Part shown: positions 9,029-17,527 of the stretch, in pieces | How positions within the stretch are numbered: the stretch's first letter is position 1 | Layout: each line of letters starts with the position of its first letter | Source of the DNA: an uncultured Eubacteriales bacterium | GTDB taxonomy: Bacteria > Bacillota > Clostridia > Christensenellales > UBA1242 | Reading direction: 5' to 3' | DNA length: 30,815 nucleotides | NCBI GenBank assembly: GCA_905187655.1 | Contig: CAJJIV010000003.1 | Coordinates: forward strand, 1 to 30,815 | Translations under genes and position numbers: made by a program | The notes under the pieces: model-generated | Database searches by the model: none | What the model was told of the DNA's origin: nothing | The model's input: only the letters and a program-made list of their open reading frames with translations

Positions 9029-9232
9029 ATGTCATTAAACGTACCGCCAATAGATAGCCTAATAAATAAAGCTGGGAATAAATATGCACTATCAGTTTTA
9101 GTAGCAAAAAGGGCTAAAGAAATTTCAGTTTCAAGAGCCGATTATTTCTTTGATCACAAAGATGTAAAACCAGTTAGTGTTGCAGCCAAAGAGTTTTATG
9201 ATGGTGTAATTAAAAAGCCTGAAACTTTTTAG
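9029..9232 (+). CDS. rpoZ: RNA polymerase omega subunit
   Basis: Omega helps RNA polymerase assembly by holding the beta-prime subunit. This 67-residue protein shows the family pattern PPIDSLINKAGNKYALSVLV followed by AKRAKEI, and the tail KPVSVAAKEFYDG that matches the usual KPVxxAxxEI segment. An AAAAGGAG Shine-Dalgarno precedes ATG 9029. Its position between yicC and priA matches Bacillus yloC-(remA-gmk)-rpoZ-(coaBC)-priA, which strengthens the call on a short sequence. Confidence 0.9.
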   Translation: MSLNVPPIDSLINKAGNKYALSVLVAKRAKEISVSRADYFFDHKDVKPVSVAAKEFYDGVIKKPETF

Positions 9233-9258
9233 CATGTTATTTTAATGGTTCATTTTTT

Positions 9259-9295
9259 GGTTGGCGTATTTATTTACCCCAACCTTTTATTTTTT
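9259..9295 (+). terminator. Possible rho-independent terminator after rpoZ
   Basis: GGTTGG (9259-9264) pairs with CCAACC (9279-9284) around a 14-base loop, followed by TTTTATTTTTT. The short stem suggests a leaky terminator that would let some transcription reach priA, for which I see no separate strong promoter. Confidence 0.4.
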
Positions 9296-9306
9296 AAAGG
9301 AGAAAG

Positions 9307-11514
9307 ATGTTTGCACAAGTAATTGTAGATATTGCTACATCTAATGTAGATAAAATTTTTGATTACAAATTAAATGAACCCATAAGTGTGGGCTCAAGAG
9401 TACTTGTGCCTTTTGGAAATCGTAAAATAGAAGGATATATTATATCCACTAGTGAAACAACCACCTATGATGAAGAAAAGATTAAGGATGTTATTAAACC
9501 TCTTGATGCTATGCCTGTCATAACAGAAGAACAACTTGAACTTGCCAAATTTATGAGTGCAAGGTTTTATATTGGCTACGCTGATTGTTTTAGGTTGTTT
9601 TTGCCTCCAGAACTAAGAAGTGGCAAAGTTAATGACATTTTTAAATCAATTTGCGTAATTACAAATAAAATCAAAGCAGAAGAATATCTTAATAATTTAA
9701 CCAAACAAGCAAAAAAACAGGCCGAATTAATTAATTTACTTTTGGAAGCTTCTGAAGGTCTAGAACAAGCAGAGTTAAACAAGCTGTATTCTGCATCGGT
9801 AATAAAAAAACTAAAAGATGAAAAGATAGTAGAAGTTAAATTGCAACAAGTAAGAAGAAGCCCATACAAAGACTTAGAAACAACTGAAAATAATTCAGTT
9901 GTGCTTACACCATTACAAAATAAAGTTGTTAATGCAATAAAAAGTAACCCTAATTCAAGTTTCCTGTTACATGGAATTACTGGCAGTGGTAAAACTGAAG
10001 TGTATATGAATATTATTGAAGATACCATAAATAATGGCAAAACGGCAATAATGCTAGTACCAGAAATTTCGCTCACACCACAAGTATTGTTCAATTTTAG
10101 AAAAAGATTTGGTGACAGTGTGGCCTTGTTACATAGTGGCCTTAGCACAGGAGAAAGATTTGATGAGTGGAAACGAATTTTGCTTGGTGAAGCCAAAATA
10201 GTAGTTGGTGCAAGGTCTGCCATATTTTGTCCAATAAGGAATTTGGGTGTAATTGTAATTGATGAAGAGCACGAGCAGACTTATAATAGTGAATCTCATC
10301 CAAGATATGTTACTAGCGAAATAGCAGAAGAGCGAAGAAGATTAAATAATTGTACACTTATTCTTGGCAGTGCTACACCATCTATGGTTTCATATCATAA
10401 GGCGGTAACTGGGGAATATAAATTATTGGAAATGCTTGAAAGAGTTAATGGTAAAAAAATGCCATCTATTAATATTGTAGATATGGGCAGAGAAATAAGG
10501 CTTGGAAACCCAGATATTTTTTCAAATGCATTAAAAGAAGAACTTCAAAAATGCATAAATAATGGAAATCAGGCAATTTTGTTTATTAACCGCCGAGCCT
10601 TTGCTTCTTTTATTCAATGCAAGGAATGTGGTTGGGTTGCAAAATGTCCAGATTGTGATGTTTCACTTGCCTTACACAAAAGTGAAAATGCACTTAAATG
10701 CCATTATTGCGGTAACCGATTTAAAATTTTCAGTGAATGTCCTGAATGTGGTAGTGATAACTTAAAGTTTGGTTCAATAGGTACAGAAAAGGTAGTTGAT
10801 GAACTAAAAAAAATGTTTCCTTCTGTAAATATTTTAAGAATGGATAATGATACCACCCGCACCAAAAACGCCCACTTAAATATACTAACAAAATTTAAAA
10901 ACAAAGAGGCTCAAATATTGGTTGGAACACAAATGGTTGCAAAAGGGCATGACTTTCCTTCAGTTACATTAGTAGGGATATTAGAACCAGACTTAAGTTT
11001 GTACCATTCATCATACCTTTCTGCCGAAAAAACTTTTGCACTAGTTACGCAGGTTGCAGGTAGGGCAGGTAGGGCAGATAAGCAGGGAACAATAATTTTA
11101 CAGACATATTCTCCCAATCATTATGTATATAAAATGGCAAGTAATTATGATTATCTTGCATTTTATAAAAAAGAAATTAATATAAGAGAAGTTACAAAAT
11201 TTCCACCATTTTCTGTAATTGTTAGAATTTTGTTTACCAGTTGTGATGAACAACTTGCAATTTCCCTTTTAAAAGAGTATTATAATGAAGTACAAAGTTT
11301 AAAAGATAAATATGGTGACAATGCATTTATTTATCTTGGAAGAATGAAATCCCCTGTCAACAAAATAATGAAGAAGTATCGCTTTCAAATTATTATGCGA
11401 CTTATGGTTGCAGAAAGTGATAACATCATAAAAGAATTATTTTTAATTGATAAGAAATTAAAAAATAAAAATGTGCAAACTTTTATAGAGGTAAATGCAC
11501 AAGATTTTAGGTAA
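9307..11514 (+). CDS. priA: Primosomal protein N' (replication restart helicase PriA)
   Basis: PriA recognises stalled or collapsed forks and reloads the replicative helicase. The 735-residue protein shows an N-terminal DNA-binding domain, Walker A GITGSGKT (223-230), the DEEH box (residues 319-322), and the PriA-specific insert of eight cysteines in four CxxC pairs (C438/441, C447/450, C465/468, C478/481) that binds two zinc ions. Downstream are QILVGTQMVAKGHDFP and QVAGRAGRAD, helicase motifs V and VI. A perfect AAAGGAG Shine-Dalgarno lies before ATG 9307. It heads a tightly packed run with def, fmt, rlmN and rpe. The coaBC gene that usually precedes it in Bacillus is absent. Confidence 0.97.
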   Translation: MFAQVIVDIATSNVDKIFDYKLNEPISVGSRVLVPFGNRKIEGYIISTSETTTYDEEKIKDVIKPLDAMPVITEEQLELAKFMSARFYIGYADCFRLFLPPELRSGKVNDIFKSICVITNKIKAEEYLNNLTKQAKKQAELINLLLEASEGLEQAELNKLYSASVIKKLKDEKIVEVKLQQVRRSPYKDLETTENNSVVLTPLQNKVVNAIKSNPNSSFLLHGITGSGKTEVYMNIIEDTINNGKTAIMLVPEISLTPQVLFNFRKRFGDSVALLHSGLSTGERFDEWKRILLGEAKIVVGARSAIFCPIRNLGVIVIDEEHEQTYNSESHPRYVTSEIAEERRRLNNCTLILGSATPSMVSYHKAVTGEYKLLEMLERVNGKKMPSINIVDMGREIRLGNPDIFSNALKEELQKCINNGNQAILFINRRAFASFIQCKECGWVAKCPDCDVSLALHKSENALKCHYCGNRFKIFSECPECGSDNLKFGSIGTEKVVDELKKMFPSVNILRMDNDTTRTKNAHLNILTKFKNKEAQILVGTQMVAKGHDFPSVTLVGILEPDLSLYHSSYLSAEKTFALVTQVAGRAGRADKQGTIILQTYSPNHYVYKMASNYDYLAFYKKEINIREVTKFPPFSVIVRILFTSCDEQLAISLLKEYYNEVQSLKDKYGDNAFIYLGRMKSPVNKIMKKYRFQIIMRLMVAESDNIIKELFLIDKKLKNKNVQTFIEVNAQDFR

Positions 11515-11522
11515 AGGTAGTT

Positions 11523-11993
11523 ATGGCATATAGAAAAATATTAAGGATAGATAATCCAGAAGAAGAGCATTTTTTAAGAATGAAATCTAAACCTGTAGAA
11601 ACGTTTGATGATCGATTGGCAGAATTGTTAGATGATATGCAAGAGACAGTTAGAAGAGCGGATGGTGCAGGTTTAAGTGCTGTACAAATTGGTGTTCTTA
11701 AACGAGTGTTTATAGCTATAGATGAAAATGGCCAATTTGTAGAATATGTCAATCCACAAATTTTGGAGCAGAGTGGTTCGTGTAAGCAACTTAACGAAGG
11801 CTGTTTAAGCGTTCCTAAGTACTATGGAAAAGTTAAACGACCAAACAAAGTAGTTGTTAAAGCGTTTGATCGAAAAGGTAATGAATTTACTAAAACATTA
11901 ATTGGTTTTTCAAGTAAAGCGGTTTGTCATGAATATGACCATCTGGATGGTATACTATTTATAGATAAAGTAATGGACAATAATAATAAATAA
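11523..11993 (+). CDS. def: Peptide deformylase
   Basis: Deformylase removes the formyl group from nascent chains. All three motifs are present: GAGLSAVQIG (48-57), EGCLSVP with metal ligand C94, and HEYDHLDG with H136, H140 and catalytic E137. The first motif has Ser and Val where many enzymes have AAPQ or AANQ. At 156 residues it is normal size. An AAAGGTAG Shine-Dalgarno lies 8 bases after the priA stop region, and fmt follows 13 bases later, so the enzymes that add and remove the formyl group are co-expressed as in many bacteria. Confidence 0.96.
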   Translation: MAYRKILRIDNPEEEHFLRMKSKPVETFDDRLAELLDDMQETVRRADGAGLSAVQIGVLKRVFIAIDENGQFVEYVNPQILEQSGSCKQLNEGCLSVPKYYGKVKRPNKVVVKAFDRKGNEFTKTLIGFSSKAVCHEYDHLDGILFIDKVMDNNNK

Positions 11994-12006
11994 GGAAACA
12001 GATTAT

Positions 12007-13029
12007 ATGAAAGTAATATTTTTGGGTACGCCAGAATTTTCTCTTCCAACGTTAGAAGCAATTTATACAAGCAAACATGAACTTATAGCAATAATTTCGC
12101 AACCTGATCGTGTGCAAGACCGAGGTAATAAGATTATATTTTCACCGGTGAAAGAGTTTGCGATTGAACACAATATTCCAATTTTGCAGTTTGAGAGAAT
12201 ATCTAGAGATGGAGTAGAATCCATAAAAAGTTTAGAGCCGGACATTATGGTTACGGCAAGCTATGGACAAATCCTTTCTCAGGAATTAATAGATATACCA
12301 AAGTATGGTATTATTAATGTGCATGCATCACTTTTACCAGACCTTAGAGGTGCTTCTCCTATCCAAACTGCAGTTATAAAAGGACTAAAAGAAACTGGTG
12401 TAACAATTATGCGTACCGAAGCAGGTCTTGACACGGGCGATATAATTTTATCTCGAAAAACATTTATTGGAGAAAATGAAACAGCTGGCGAGTTATCGGT
12501 GAGGCTTGCGCAAATGGGTGCGGAGTTATTAATTCAAGCTCTTGGTCAAATTGAAGAAGGCACGGCAGTTTATACAAAGCAATCTCATATAGATGCAGTT
12601 GTTACAAAACGTATTAGTAAAGAGGAAGGCAGAATAGTTTGGGAAAAGACAGCCGAGCAAATAAAATGTCAGATTTTAGGACAAAACCCATCACCAATTG
12701 CGTTTTCATTTTTAAATGATGTTTGCGTTAAAATATATAGAGCTCGTATGGTTAAGAACCCAAATATAACTGATACAAAATTTAAACCGGGAACGGTAAT
12801 TGAACCAACTAGTGTAAAAAATGGTTTATTTGTTCAGTGTGGAAAGGGTGTTATTGAAATAACTGAATTACAATTTCCAGGTGGCAAAGTACTTAAAGCT
12901 ACTGATGTATTAAACGGAAGAAAAATTAAACTTGGAGATTGCTTTGCTTTAAATGAAGAAATAAAAATATCTGATGCCCAATTGTTAACAAAAAAGGGCA
13001 AAATTGAAATAGTAAACAATAATAGATAA
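12007..13029 (+). CDS. fmt: Methionyl-tRNA formyltransferase
   Basis: Fmt formylates Met-tRNAi using 10-formyl-tetrahydrofolate. The catalytic Asn, His and Asp are visible: N104 and H106 in GIINVHASLLPDLRGASPIQ and D142 in GLDTGD. The first residues (KVIFLGTPEFSLPTLEAI) are the classic start of the Rossmann-like domain, and the C-terminal OB-type domain spans roughly residues 205-320. At 340 residues it is slightly longer than the usual ~310-320 because of a basic tail. AAGGAA precedes ATG 12007. The rRNA methyltransferase gene rsmB, which often follows fmt, is missing. Confidence 0.96.
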   Translation: MKVIFLGTPEFSLPTLEAIYTSKHELIAIISQPDRVQDRGNKIIFSPVKEFAIEHNIPILQFERISRDGVESIKSLEPDIMVTASYGQILSQELIDIPKYGIINVHASLLPDLRGASPIQTAVIKGLKETGVTIMRTEAGLDTGDIILSRKTFIGENETAGELSVRLAQMGAELLIQALGQIEEGTAVYTKQSHIDAVVTKRISKEEGRIVWEKTAEQIKCQILGQNPSPIAFSFLNDVCVKIYRARMVKNPNITDTKFKPGTVIEPTSVKNGLFVQCGKGVIEITELQFPGGKVLKATDVLNGRKIKLGDCFALNEEIKISDAQLLTKKGKIEIVNNNR

Positions 13030-13045
13030 TATAAGGAAAAAAATA

Positions 13046-14092
13046 GTGGCAGAAATATTATTAGATTATTCTTTAGAAGAAATAAAGGAAAAATTGGTTG
13101 GTCTTGGCTTAAAAAAGTTTAGAGCTACACAAGTTTTAGAGTGGTTAACTAATTATTATCCATTTGCAGAAATGTCTAATCTTAGTAAAGAAGACCGCAC
13201 CATTTTGGCTGAAAAATTTATAGACCTTCCATTGCAAATTGAGAATTGTTATGAAAGTAAAGATGGAACAACTAAAAAGTTTTTATTTAAATTAATACAA
13301 ACCAATGACCTTATTGAAGGCGTATTATTAAAGTATAAATATGGTTATTCACTTTGTGTTTCAACCGAAGTTGGTTGCCCAATGGGTTGTAAATTTTGTG
13401 CAAGTGGATTAGATGGCATTAAACGCCGATTGTCGGCAGGTGAAATCTTGTCGCAAGTGCTTGTAGTAAATAAGTATATTGGTGGCAATGCAACTGAACG
13501 AATGGTTACTAATATTGTTTTAATGGGAAGTGGCGAGCCTTTAGACAATTTTGATAATGTTGTGAAATTTGTAAAGTTAGTTCAAAGTACCAATAGCTTA
13601 AACATAAGTCCAAGAAAAATTTCGCTATCAACTTGTGGGTTGGTAGATAAAATTTATGATTTAACTAATTTAGATTTAAAATTAACATTAACAATATCTT
13701 TACATGCCACAACTGATGTAGTGCGTAAAAAGATTATGAAAGTGGCAAATGTCTATAGTATCAATGACCTTTTAACAGCACTTAAATATTATTACGAAAA
13801 GACAAATAAACGTATTATATTTGAGTACATTCTTTTAGATGTCAATACTACCGATGAAGATGTAAAAAATATTGTAAAAATTAGTCATATGTTTGATTGC
13901 CATTTTAATTTTATAAGGTATAATGAAGTTAAGGAGAGTGGTCTTAAAGGACTAAGTGAGCAAGATGTCCAAAAGTTCTTTAATAAAATTAAGTCGGCTG
14001 GCGTTTCAGCTACCATAAGAAGAACGCTTGGTTCTGATGTTGAAGGGGCTTGTGGACAATTAAGAAGACGAGTTCTTGCCGATAATCAATAA
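13046..14092 (+). CDS. rlmN: Dual-specificity 23S rRNA/tRNA m2A methyltransferase RlmN
   Basis: RlmN is a radical-SAM enzyme that methylates A2503 of 23S rRNA and A37 of some tRNAs. The CxxxCxxC iron-sulfur site is CPMGCKFC (C111, C115, C118), and the C-terminal methyl-carrying cysteine is C336 in GSDVEGACGQL. The GSGEPLDN and SLHATTD blocks also fit. Translation starts at GTG 13046 (MAEILLDYSLEE) with AAGGA at 13033-13037; no ATG fits as well. Length is 348. In Bacillus the next genes are prpC, prkC and rsgA; here rpe follows at once, so those three are missing from this place. Confidence 0.96.
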   Translation: MAEILLDYSLEEIKEKLVGLGLKKFRATQVLEWLTNYYPFAEMSNLSKEDRTILAEKFIDLPLQIENCYESKDGTTKKFLFKLIQTNDLIEGVLLKYKYGYSLCVSTEVGCPMGCKFCASGLDGIKRRLSAGEILSQVLVVNKYIGGNATERMVTNIVLMGSGEPLDNFDNVVKFVKLVQSTNSLNISPRKISLSTCGLVDKIYDLTNLDLKLTLTISLHATTDVVRKKIMKVANVYSINDLLTALKYYYEKTNKRIIFEYILLDVNTTDEDVKNIVKISHMFDCHFNFIRYNEVKESGLKGLSEQDVQKFFNKIKSAGVSATIRRTLGSDVEGACGQLRRRVLADNQ

Positions 14093-14101
14093 GGAGAGAT
14101 T

Positions 14102-14809
14102 ATGTTTAATTTTATTAAAATTTCGCCTAGCATTTTAGCAATTGACTACAAAAACGAAGAGATACTAACAGATGCATTAAAAAAGATACAAAATTCATAT
14201 GCAACTTTTGTTCATCTAGATGTGATGGATGGGAAATTTGTACCAAATAAAACTTTTGATGAGAAATTTGTTGAACGAATAAAGAATAAAACAGATTTAT
14301 TATTAGATGTTCATTTAATGATAAACAATCCAGAAGAAGAAGTTGAAAAGTATCTCAAAGCTGGTGCAGACATTTTAACTGTACACTATGAATCTTGCAA
14401 AAATTTATTAGAGACCCTAAAAACCATTAAAAAATATAATTGTCTTGCAGGGGTGGCAATTTGCCCAAGAACTCCTGCAATTAAATTGAAAGAGATTTTA
14501 AGAAGTGGATTAGTTGATATTGTTGTAGTAATGGGTGTAGAACCTGGGGACTGCGGTAGAGCTTTTATTCCTGGTTCAGCTGAAAAAGTTGCAGAAATAA
14601 AAGAACTTTGCAAAAGTGTAGAAGTAGAAGTAGATGGTGGAGTTACTGTTAAGAACTCTAAAATTTTGCGAAAATTGGGTGCGACTATTTTGGTGTCCGG
14701 CTCTACAATTTTTAATTCTAAGGATATAAACAAAACCATAAAAGAACTTAAAGGAAAAGATTATGGTTTAAAAATAAGAAAATTGTTTACCAAAAAGAAT
14801 GACAATTAA
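14102..14809 (+). CDS. rpe: Ribulose-phosphate 3-epimerase
   Basis: This enzyme interconverts ribulose-5-phosphate and xylulose-5-phosphate in the pentose phosphate pathway. The TIM-barrel signatures are clear: ISPSILAIDY at the start, FVHLDVMDGKFVPN, DVHLMINNPE, and EVDGGVTVKNSK near the C terminus. The 235 residues include a short basic tail (RKLFTKKNDN). An AAGGAGAG Shine-Dalgarno precedes ATG 14102, nine bases after rlmN. The rpe-spoVM-rpmB order matches the Bacillus chromosome, minus the thiamine pyrophosphokinase gene thiN. Confidence 0.95.
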   Translation: MFNFIKISPSILAIDYKNEEILTDALKKIQNSYATFVHLDVMDGKFVPNKTFDEKFVERIKNKTDLLLDVHLMINNPEEEVEKYLKAGADILTVHYESCKNLLETLKTIKKYNCLAGVAICPRTPAIKLKEILRSGLVDIVVVMGVEPGDCGRAFIPGSAEKVAEIKELCKSVEVEVDGGVTVKNSKILRKLGATILVSGSTIFNSKDINKTIKELKGKDYGLKIRKLFTKKNDN

Positions 14810-14865
14810 ACAAACTTTTAAAATTATCATATTATGGAATAGATAATTGGGTAAGGGGGCAAAAT

Positions 14866-14964
14866 ATGATAATTTGTGCAATAAAGGCACCAAAATCGGT
14901 GGGGAGTTTTTTAAAGTTATTTGTAAAAAGCTCCAATAATCAATCGCAAACTACTGATAAATAA
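14866..14964 (+). CDS. spoVM: Stage V sporulation protein M (SpoVM), very small
   Basis: This 32-residue ORF reads MIICAIKAPKSVGSFLKLF followed by VKSSNNQSQTTDK. SpoVM is an amphipathic helix that senses the convex curvature of the forespore membrane and anchors the SpoIVA basement layer of the coat. Against Bacillus SpoVM as I remember it (MKFYTIKLPKFLGGIVRAML), Ile6, Lys7, Pro9, Lys10 and Gly13 coincide without a gap, and Lys17 replaces Arg17; Pro9 is the residue known to matter for membrane targeting. The tail is about six residues longer. AGGGGG at 14854-14859 sits 6 bases from the ATG, and a strong terminator follows the stop. The position between rpe and rpmB is the Bacillus position. 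I could not find a convincing sigma-E promoter before it. Easily missed by gene finders. Confidence 0.82.
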   Translation: MIICAIKAPKSVGSFLKLFVKSSNNQSQTTDK

Positions 14965-14979
14965 ATTTTATTCAACAAC

Positions 14980-15009
14980 AAAAGAACCTGAAATTCTTCA
15001 GGTTCTTTT
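14980..15009. terminator. Bidirectional rho-independent terminator between spoVM and rpmB
   Basis: AAAAGAACCTGAA (14980-14992) pairs perfectly with its complement at 14997-15009 around the loop ATTC, giving a 13-bp stem. A T-run lies on the plus-strand side and A's on the other, so it can end both the rpe-spoVM message and the opposite rpmB message. Confidence 0.85.
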
Positions 15010-15047
15010 TGTGTTTTATATTAACTATAATAAAAGCAAAAAGTAAA

Positions 15048-15233
15048 CTAATCGCTATTTTTGCTACCCTTAATACATTTTGTGCAAACATAAGCGCGTT
15101 GTGGTTTACCATCAACTTCTATTTGAACTTTTTGAACATTAGGGCTAGATACTTTTTTTGTTTTTAAATGAGAGTGGCTAACATTATTACCAGACATTTT
15201 GCCTTTACCACAGATTGAACAAACTCGACTCAT
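15048..15233 (-). CDS. rpmB: Ribosomal protein L28 (bL28)
   Basis: L28 is a 50S subunit protein. The start was set at the ATG whose complement is at 15231-15233 (MSRVCSICGKGKMSGNNVSHS), because AGGAGG lies at the right distance upstream; a longer in-frame start (MFRRNI) would place the start before that site. The 61 residues hold two Cys pairs, CSIC and CTKC, so this is the zinc-binding form, and the SHSHLKTKK segment is typical. It is the only minus-strand gene supported here, with its own promoter divergent from asp23, exactly as rpmB and yloU are arranged in Bacillus. Confidence 0.95.
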   Translation of the reverse strand: MSRVCSICGKGKMSGNNVSHSHLKTKKVSSPNVQKVQIEVDGKPQRAYVCTKCIKGSKNSD

Positions 15234-15272
15234 AATATTCCTCCTAAACATTGGTAATTAAATACTCTAGGT

Positions 15273-15301
15273 ATATTAGCATATTTATCAATTAATTGCA
15301 A
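15273..15301 (-). promoter_or_regulatory. Sigma-A-type promoter of rpmB
   Basis: On the minus strand TTGCAA (15301-15296), a 17-base spacer and TAATAT (15278-15273) preceded by TGC (extended -10). It is about 40 bases upstream of the rpmB start. Confidence 0.6.
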
Positions 15302-15362
15302 CACTTTTTTTAAATTTTTAATTATTTTTGACCATCTTGGCAAATAATTATTTAAAATGTTC

Positions 15363-15391
15363 TTGATTATTTAAAAAGTTTAGTGTACAAT
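15363..15391 (+). promoter_or_regulatory. Sigma-A-type promoter of asp23-fakA
   Basis: TTGATT (15363-15368), exactly 17 bases, then TACAAT (15386-15391). It is divergent from the rpmB promoter; the roughly 60 bases between the two are AT-rich and could host a shared regulator, but I see no clear operator. Confidence 0.65.
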
Positions 15392-15448
15392 AGATATCGG
15401 TTTAATAGGGAGAATGCACCTTATTAATAAATTAAAGGAGATGTTTTT

Positions 15449-15799
15449 GTGGCAGTTTCTACTGAAAATTCAAATGGAAACATTACTATTTCTGATGAAT
15501 CTATCGCTCTTGTTGTTGGTCATACTGCATTAGAGTGCTACGGTGTTGTAGATTTGGTTGCGCGTGGTCTTTATGAAAACTTTTTAGAACTGTTTAAAAA
15601 ACGCTCTAAATCAAGAGGCATAAAGATTTTGACAATCGGAGATAGAATTCACATTGACCTAGATATCATCTTAAAGTATGGAGTATCTATAACCGCGGTT
15701 GCAGAATCTGTTCGCCGTTCGGTTAAGTACAACGTAGAACAATTTACCGGTATGATTGTAGATGCAATCAACATCAATGTAGTTGGTGTAAAGGTATAA
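15449..15799 (+). CDS. asp23: Asp23/Gls24 (YloU) family envelope stress protein
   Basis: Asp23-family proteins are small cytoplasmic or membrane-associated proteins linked to cell-envelope homeostasis, and the YloU branch is almost always next to a fatty-acid kinase gene, as here. The 116-residue sequence shows the family core: NITISDESIALVVGHTALEC, then GIKILTIGDRIHIDLDIILK and AVAESVRRSVKYNVEQFTG. Translation starts at GTG 15449, with AAAGGAG at 15434-15440 eight bases upstream; a nearby ATG at 15441 is in another frame. Its exact job is not known from sequence. Confidence 0.9.
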   Translation: MAVSTENSNGNITISDESIALVVGHTALECYGVVDLVARGLYENFLELFKKRSKSRGIKILTIGDRIHIDLDIILKYGVSITAVAESVRRSVKYNVEQFTGMIVDAININVVGVKV

Positions 15800-15827
15800 T
15801 TTGATGAGATATTAGGAGAAATATTTA

Positions 15828-17471
15828 ATGGCCAAAAGTATAACTGGTGCCGTTTTTCGCAAAATGATAATTAGCGGTGCCAACTATTTAGAGAAAAACA
15901 AAGATTATGTAGATTCACTTAATGTGTTCCCTGTACCAGATGGAGATACTGGAACAAATATGTCCTTAACAATGCGTTCAGCTGTTAAGGAACTTAATAT
16001 GGTAACAACAAATGAATTAGAACCACTTGCTAGTGCTGTTGCAAAAGGAGCGCTAAGAGGGGCAAGGGGAAATTCAGGTGTTATTTTATCACAAATATTA
16101 AAGGGCTTTACTACTGTAATAGCACATGAGAAGAGCATAACAACCAAAGTGTTTGCAAAGGCGCTTAAAGAAGGCTCTGCTGTTGCTTATGGTGCAGTTA
16201 CGAAACCAAAAGAAGGAACAATTTTAACTGTAATAAGGCTAATGAGCGAAGAAGCGGTTAATCTTGCCAAAAAGTATACCGATTTAACAGAATTTTTGCA
16301 ACATACCCTAGAAGCCGGTGAAGAAGTCTTAAAACAAACCCCAGAACTTTTGCCAGTACTTAAAAAGGCAGGTGTAGTTGATGCTGGTGGAAGAGGTTTA
16401 CTAGTTATTCTTACTGGTTTTTATAATATGCTGTCAGGGACTGAAATTGAAAATGTTATAGATTTTGAACAGGACAAAATTCAGCAGTCAGAAAAGGCTT
16501 TTGAAACGGTTGATGTTGATTACACCGACCTGGCTGATATTGAATTTGCGTATTGCACTGAATTTTGGATCATTAACATTAATAAAAAAACAACTGAAGC
16601 TGATATAGACAAACTAAGAGAAAGTTTAATGGAGCTTGGCGATAGTGTTATCTGTATTGGTGACCTTAATGGCGTACATGTTCATGTTCACACCAATGAA
16701 CCTGGTGTAGCACTATCAAAGGCTCTTCAATTAGGAGAAGTTGATACAATTAAAATTGAAAACATGTTAGAGCAATTTCGTTCACTTAAAAACAAACAAC
16801 AAGAAGAAGAACTTAAACCAATTGGAATGGTATCAATTTGTGCAGGCTCTGGTCTTGCAGATATATTTAAGGATCTTAATGTTGACTATGTAATAGAAGG
16901 TGGTCAGACAATGAACCCAAGTGCAGAGGATATTGCTGCGGCGGTAGATAAGGTTCCTGCTGAAACGGTGTTTGTTCTTCCGAATAATAAAAACATAATT
17001 CTTGCTGCTGAACTTGCAAAAGACTTAACTCGTCGTAATTTGGTAGTAGTTCCTACTACTTCGGTTCCACAAGGAATTACTGCGGCCATTAATCTTAATA
17101 CAGATGATTCTGTAGAAACCAATTTAACCAATATGACTGCATCAATTGATACAGTTTTGACCGGATCTGTAACTTATGCTGTAAGGTCTACTCATATTGA
17201 TGGCTTTAAACTTAAAGAAGGCGACATTATTGGGTTAGACAACAAAAACATAGTCGCTAAGGGCGAAGATGTAGATGTTGTTACCGAACAAGTTATTGAA
17301 AAACTGATGAATGAGAACATAATGACGATAACGTTGTTCTATGGTGCCGAGGTGCAAGAGGCTGAAGCACAATTATTAACCGAGAAGATTGCCCAAAAGT
17401 ATCCAGAAGTTGAGGTGGATTATCACTTCGGTGGTCAACCATTATATTACTATATGATATCTTTAGAATAA
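15828..17471 (+). CDS. fakA: Fatty acid kinase subunit A / YloV (DAK phosphatase-domain protein)
   Basis: FakA phosphorylates fatty acids held by a FakB carrier, allowing exogenous fatty acids to enter phospholipid synthesis. The 547-residue protein begins with a Dak2-type ATP-binding domain: metal-binding aspartates D38 and D40 in FPVPDGDTGTNMSLT, then GALRGARGNSGVILSQILKG and VDAGGRGLL. The C-terminal half (from about residue 325, KPIGMVSICAGSG) is the EDD-like domain of YloV. AGGAGA precedes ATG 15828, 28 bases after asp23. No fakB gene lies in the window. The sdaA serine dehydratase genes that follow in Bacillus are absent and recG comes next, behind a terminator. Confidence 0.92.
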   Translation: MAKSITGAVFRKMIISGANYLEKNKDYVDSLNVFPVPDGDTGTNMSLTMRSAVKELNMVTTNELEPLASAVAKGALRGARGNSGVILSQILKGFTTVIAHEKSITTKVFAKALKEGSAVAYGAVTKPKEGTILTVIRLMSEEAVNLAKKYTDLTEFLQHTLEAGEEVLKQTPELLPVLKKAGVVDAGGRGLLVILTGFYNMLSGTEIENVIDFEQDKIQQSEKAFETVDVDYTDLADIEFAYCTEFWIININKKTTEADIDKLRESLMELGDSVICIGDLNGVHVHVHTNEPGVALSKALQLGEVDTIKIENMLEQFRSLKNKQQEEELKPIGMVSICAGSGLADIFKDLNVDYVIEGGQTMNPSAEDIAAAVDKVPAETVFVLPNNKNIILAAELAKDLTRRNLVVVPTTSVPQGITAAINLNTDDSVETNLTNMTASIDTVLTGSVTYAVRSTHIDGFKLKEGDIIGLDNKNIVAKGEDVDVVTEQVIEKLMNENIMTITLFYGAEVQEAEAQLLTEKIAQKYPEVEVDYHFGGQPLYYYMISLE

Positions 17472-17493
17472 TTTAATTGAAAACATTTTAAGC

Positions 17494-17524
17494 AAAACAC
17501 TAGGCGAGTATTCCTAGTGTTTTT
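17494..17524 (+). terminator. Rho-independent terminator after fakA
   Basis: AAAACACTAGG (17494-17504) pairs with CCTAGTGTTTT (17513-17523) around an 8-base loop and runs into TTTTTATTTT. A strong terminator that closes the asp23-fakA operon only four bases before the recG -35. Confidence 0.85.
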
Positions 17525-17527
17525 ATT

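Noticed and set aside
9576..10223. 215-residue minus-strand ORF inside priA
   Set aside because: It is antisense to a fully motif-supported priA, has no promoter or Shine-Dalgarno I can see, and its Leu/Ser/Thr-rich composition is what the reverse of a helicase gene gives.
14828..14835. CATATTAT before spoVM as a sigma-E -10
   Set aside because: It matches six of eight bases but no ATATTT-like -35 is present at 13-15 bases upstream, so I left the promoter open.
15048..15251. Longer L28 starting MFRRNI
   Set aside because: Its start lies upstream of the AGGAGG site that fits the inner ATG, and MSRVCSICGK is the usual L28 N terminus.
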